Below are positions 60,781 through 64,000 of a DNA stretch of 64,000 nt, piece after piece. The notes under the pieces were generated by a model, which did not search any database, was not told the origin of the DNA, and worked only from the letters and a program-made list of their open reading frames with translations. How positions within the stretch are numbered: position 1 is the stretch's first letter; each line of letters begins with the position of its first letter. The DNA comes from Aquirhabdus parva (GTDB lineage: Bacteria > Pseudomonadota > Gammaproteobacteria > Pseudomonadales > Moraxellaceae): contig NZ_CP031222.1 in assembly GCF_003351745.1 (NCBI RefSeq), forward strand, positions 2,648,207 to 2,712,206, written 5' to 3'. The translations under genes were made by a program, and so were the position numbers.

Positions 60781-62298
60781 TCATAGCGCCCAAAGTCCAA
60801 GTCGCCCTAGGCTACTGGCCAACTTCAAACGTGCCACATGCCAATTCGAAAGCGCCTGTACACGTTGCTGCTCCGCTTTACTTAAAGCGCTTTGCGCATT
60901 CAGCAACTCAATAATGCTCCCTACTCCGGCCTTATAACGACCTTTCGCGGTATCGAACGCTTGTCGTGCACTTTTGAGCAGGTCGTCAGTGGCTTTAAGT
61001 CCTTCTGTCTCCGTGGCCAAAGCTTGATAGTTTTTCCATACCTCTAGCGAAACTTGCTGTTCAGCATTCTCAAGCTCCACGGATTTCAGTTCTGCTTGTG
61101 CTTTGGCTGCACGTACACGATAACTACGACCAAACCCTTCAAAGAGCGGAATTTTTAATTGTATCCCCACGCTACTATTATCAGACTCAGTCGCAGAAGG
61201 CGGTTGACCGATTTGCCGATTGCGGTTTGCCGACCCAAACAAAGACACTGAGGGTAATCCTTCATCGCGTACGGCATTCACATTGGCATTGGCGGCTGCC
61301 AGCTGTGCTTGTGCTGCCCGTAAACTGGGATGGGTACGCTTGGCATCAGCAATCAGTTGATTGATTGAGGTGACAAATGCCGTATCCGGCAAATCACGCG
61401 TATCGGTACTGACTGTAAAAGGTGTATTCGCATCGACACCCATCGCAACGGCAAGCGTACCTTGGGCAGTTCTCAAATCCCCTAATGCTTTCACACAATC
61501 CAGACGCGCTTGAGCGTAATCCGTCTGGGCTTGTAGCTTATCTACGAGCGTACCTGCCCCTGCATTATATTTGGCCTCGGCAGCCTTGAAACTTTCACCA
61601 GAAGTCTTTTCTGCCTCACTATAGGCATCCAGAGCACTTTGGGCGCTCATCAAATCATAGTAGGCTTGTGCGGCGGCGACAAAAACCTTCTGTAATGTCA
61701 GGTCTTGGGTGGCATTGGCTGCAATCAGCAATTGCCGTGCGTTTTCAAGATTGGCACGACGCAGCCCAAAATCAAACAGTACCCAATTGGCATTCACACC
61801 AATATTATGGGCCGAGGTCTTAGAATTAAAGCTTAAATCGGGTCGATCCTGCACCTGATAATTATTCGGTCCTCGACTATAGCTTAATGTTGCATCGGCG
61901 GTAGGGAGAAAGGCCGCTTTCGCAACACCGACCTGTGCAGCTTGAATCTTGACGTTGACCCACGCTTGACGCGCTTCAGTGTTACTACACATTGCCCGCT
62001 CAACGACCTCAAGCAAATCGACCGAAGTCTTGATACTGCCCCACGTACAGGGATCAGCCATGGCTCTGTCTGGCGCAGTACTACTCGCGGTGGGTTTTGT
62101 CGCAGGTTCAGCCCCAGCGGTAGAGAGTGATTCGAGTTGAGGCTGTTTTTTTTCCAACACTTGACCTTTAGAAGGTGTTTTTGAATAGAGCTTTTTTACC
62201 GAAAAAGGATCTATTTCAAAGGCATGTGCAGGATTTACGGTCGCATAAAGTGCGATCAACACCCCAACCGTGACCCCGTGACGAGCAAACTTGCTCAT
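60781..62298 (-). CDS. TolC family outer membrane secretion protein
   Basis: A 505-residue protein of the TolC family. Signal peptide 1-26 ends VNPAHA; then an unusual polar segment of about 75 residues rich in Lys, Ser and Thr precedes the first OEP repeat. DPCTWGSIKTSVDLLEVVER, ALCxNTEARQA-type (MCSNTEARQAWVNVKIQAAQ) and GVAKAAFLPTADATLSYSRG mark repeat one, and YKAGVGSIIELLNAQSALSK the second. It would form the outer membrane tunnel of a type I secretion system. The start ATG is one base after the stop of the ABC exporter gene, so the two form one operon. An adaptor (HlyD-like) gene is expected beyond the window. Confidence 0.88.
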   Translation of the reverse strand: MSKFARHGVTVGVLIALYATVNPAHAFEIDPFSVKKLYSKTPSKGQVLEKKQPQLESLSTAGAEPATKPTASSTAPDRAMADPCTWGSIKTSVDLLEVVERAMCSNTEARQAWVNVKIQAAQVGVAKAAFLPTADATLSYSRGPNNYQVQDRPDLSFNSKTSAHNIGVNANWVLFDFGLRRANLENARQLLIAANATQDLTLQKVFVAAAQAYYDLMSAQSALDAYSEAEKTSGESFKAAEAKYNAGAGTLVDKLQAQTDYAQARLDCVKALGDLRTAQGTLAVAMGVDANTPFTVSTDTRDLPDTAFVTSINQLIADAKRTHPSLRAAQAQLAAANANVNAVRDEGLPSVSLFGSANRNRQIGQPPSATESDNSSVGIQLKIPLFEGFGRSYRVRAAKAQAELKSVELENAEQQVSLEVWKNYQALATETEGLKATDDLLKSARQAFDTAKGRYKAGVGSIIELLNAQSALSKAEQQRVQALSNWHVARLKLASSLGRLGLWAL

Positions 62299-62299
62299 A

Positions 62300-64000
62300 T
62301 CATTGCTCACTTGACGGTTGTAGCCCCGCCTCAACGGGGACATCGTGTACGACTTTACCGCCTGACAGTACAATCACACGCTTGGCCGATGCAATCGTTT
62401 CAGGACGATGGGCAATGATCACCCGGGTCACATCCAGTGACTTCACGACCTGATTGACCTCTTGTTCTTTAGCGATGTCCAAATGACTGGTTGCTTCATC
62501 GAGAAAGAGAATCTTTGGACGCTTATACAGCGCACGGGCAAGGAGAACACGTTGTTTTTGCCCACCCGATAAGACTGTGCCCATATCACCGACTAAGGTG
62601 TTATAACCCATCGGCATTGCAGAGATTTCAGCATCTACGGCGGCCATCTTGGCGCATTGTTCAACCCATGTCTGATCGGCTTTGGAATCAAAGAAACTGA
62701 TGTTATCCGCAATCGAGCCAGCAAAAAGCACGTCGTCCTGAAGCACCGTACCGACCATGCTGCGTAGCGTATGGATACCAAGCTGCTTGGTACTGATTCC
62801 ACCAATCAGCACATCACCGTCAGTCGGTGGTAATACACCCAGCAACACATTCATCAGCGTGGTTTTGCCACAGCCCGAGGGACCAATGATGGCGACGGAA
62901 TCCCCAGCACTGATCGTAAAGTTCACATCATCCAAAACATAAGGTTCTTGGTCTGAATAGCGATAGCGTAAATTGGTTACGGTAATGGACGGCGTGAGTG
63001 GTGCATCCTCAGCCAGCGTTTGACGCCCAAAGACTTCCTCAGGCTCAGTCAACACGATATCTGCTAGACGCTCACCTTGCAGTTGCAGCATTTTGACTTC
63101 GACAAACTTATCAATCAACGAGCCCACCCGTCCATCAAACTGCCCTTTATACGCCATGAAGGCCATCAAGGCGCCGACACTGAAATTACCATCCAGCACC
63201 AGTAAAGCACCGAGCCAAATGATCAAGATGTTTTCAACGCCAAATAAGACACCATTAAACAGTCTAAACAGAATTTGTAATTTTTGAGTCCGTAAGCCAG
63301 CATTGGTTTGATCAACCACAAGCGTCAGCCATGTCGAACGGCGCTCATCTTGGCGTTCAAAGAGTTTGATCGCTTTAACGCCGCGCACCGTTTCCATGAA
63401 GTGGCTTTCTTGCTTGGCTGAGTGAATAATTTGCTCTTCAGTGGCATTACGCAGGGGGCGATACCAGATCCAGCGGCTCAAGGCATACAGAACCATCGCC
63501 GCAATGGCGATCAATGCTAGCTTTGGACTATAGATAAACATCATGATGAGCGTCACAACGGTCATCAGACCATCCAGAATCGCCTCCAAAAAAGTCGCGG
63601 TCAACGTATGCTGAATCTGGTCGATCGAACCAAAGCGTGAAATCACATCACCCAAATGACGTTTCTCGAAGTACTGCACAGGGAGGCGAATGAGGTGAGT
63701 AAAGACATTGGCGCGCCATTGCACGTTGAGTGTCGTCCCCATATACATGATGACCCAAGAGCGCATCACACTGACTGCTTGTTGCATCAGCATTAAAATC
63801 CCAAAACCTATCGCCAAGGTCGCTAGCAGATCACGATCAGCAGTCACAATCACATTATCGATTACCCACTGCATAAAGAATGGACTAACAAGTGCGAAGA
63901 CTTCTAAAGCAAGCGCAAGCAATAAGATCTGACTTAAAGAGCGCCATAGTCCTTTAACATGCCCCATGAGCTCACGCAGTCGAACCGCCTGAACCTCTTC
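62300..64000 (-). CDS. peptidase-type ABC exporter (RaxB/CvaB-like), N-terminus beyond window
   Basis: The frame stays open to the right edge, so the N-terminal part is missing; 566 residues are seen. The membrane domain has VSPFFMQWVIDNVI, YMGTTLNVQWRANVFTHLIR, LPVQYFEKRHLGDVISRFGS and LIDKFVEVKMLQLQGERLAD. The ATPase follows with Walker A GPSGCGKTT, LSGGQKQRVLLARALYKRPK and ILFLDEATSHLD. This matches exporters of the bacteriocin/colicin V group, which carry an N-terminal C39 peptidase domain that cuts double-glycine leaders; that domain would lie outside the window. Secreted cargo is probably encoded nearby to the right. Confidence 0.88.
   Translation of the reverse strand, partial: EEVQAVRLRELMGHVKGLWRSLSQILLLALALEVFALVSPFFMQWVIDNVIVTADRDLLATLAIGFGILMLMQQAVSVMRSWVIMYMGTTLNVQWRANVFTHLIRLPVQYFEKRHLGDVISRFGSIDQIQHTLTATFLEAILDGLMTVVTLIMMFIYSPKLALIAIAAMVLYALSRWIWYRPLRNATEEQIIHSAKQESHFMETVRGVKAIKLFERQDERRSTWLTLVVDQTNAGLRTQKLQILFRLFNGVLFGVENILIIWLGALLVLDGNFSVGALMAFMAYKGQFDGRVGSLIDKFVEVKMLQLQGERLADIVLTEPEEVFGRQTLAEDAPLTPSITVTNLRYRYSDQEPYVLDDVNFTISAGDSVAIIGPSGCGKTTLMNVLLGVLPPTDGDVLIGGISTKQLGIHTLRSMVGTVLQDDVLFAGSIADNISFFDSKADQTWVEQCAKMAAVDAEISAMPMGYNTLVGDMGTVLSGGQKQRVLLARALYKRPKILFLDEATSHLDIAKEQEVNQVVKSLDVTRVIIAHRPETIASAKRVIVLSGGKVVHDVPVEAGLQPSSEQ

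Noticed and set aside
1-64000. CRISPR arrays, insertion sequences, tRNA or rRNA genes, prophage
   Set aside because: No regularly spaced repeats, transposase-like frames, cloverleaf patterns or phage structural genes were found on reading both strands.

Overview
The window looks like a chromosomal segment of a gammaproteobacterium of the Moraxellaceae (Acinetobacter and relatives). This rests on gene content, not on a database search: a type IV pilin followed by TfpZ- and PglL-type genes, a SpoT with a ruined synthetase domain, the pcnB-folK-panB-panC block, rapZ-npr, and a purine catabolic set of Pseudomonas/Acinetobacter style. Codon use and GC look fairly even by eye, apart from one AT-rich orphan gene near 30 kb. 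I see no rRNA, tRNA, CRISPR array or insertion sequence.

Region 1 (1-28.4 kb) is a purine salvage and degradation island. After the end of a TonB-dependent receptor (cut by the window edge, with a Fur-box-like site upstream) come a cytidine-deaminase-fold guanine deaminase and xdhABC. A porin, a cupin-fold lipoprotein, an AttH-like gene without a clear start, and a merR-GNAT pair divergent from a membrane protein interrupt the theme. It resumes with adenine deaminase, a three-gene nucleoside-type ABC importer lacking its binding protein, 8-oxoguanine deaminase, a second guanine deaminase of the amidohydrolase family, a DctA-type carboxylate symporter and a Tsx-like outer membrane channel. The operon puuE-alc-allA-hiuH-puuD-uraD and a LysR regulator with two T-N11-A boxes 42 bp apart follow. 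Together these genes would carry adenine and guanine through xanthine, urate and allantoin to glyoxylate and urea.

Region 2 (28.5-52.4 kb) is mostly housekeeping: rarA, an orphan gene, hydrolase-type spoT, mazG, moaA (molybdopterin synthesis, needed by Xdh), pcnB-folK-panB-panC, rapZ-npr and darP. A sigma-54-driven pilA comes next, then tfpZ and pglL, tig-clpP-clpX, an AI-2E family permease, hemW, an EVE-domain gene, a lipoprotein and yacG.

Region 3 (52.4-64 kb) is more varied. It has two tandem membrane GGDEF proteins, one with a destroyed active site; a YafJ-like glutamine amidotransferase; hemH directly behind a DUF4062 gene; and metR. Beside metR is what appears to be the first 25 or so codons of a lost metE, followed by a two-gene cassette (small membrane protein plus XRE regulator) with paired palindromic operators. 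A TolC-like protein and a peptidase-type ABC exporter, running off the right edge, form a type I secretion unit.

The least explained items are the cassette at the metE scar, the DUF4062-hemH pair, the AT-rich orphan at 29.9-30.4 kb, and the membrane protein controlled from a perfect MerR palindrome.
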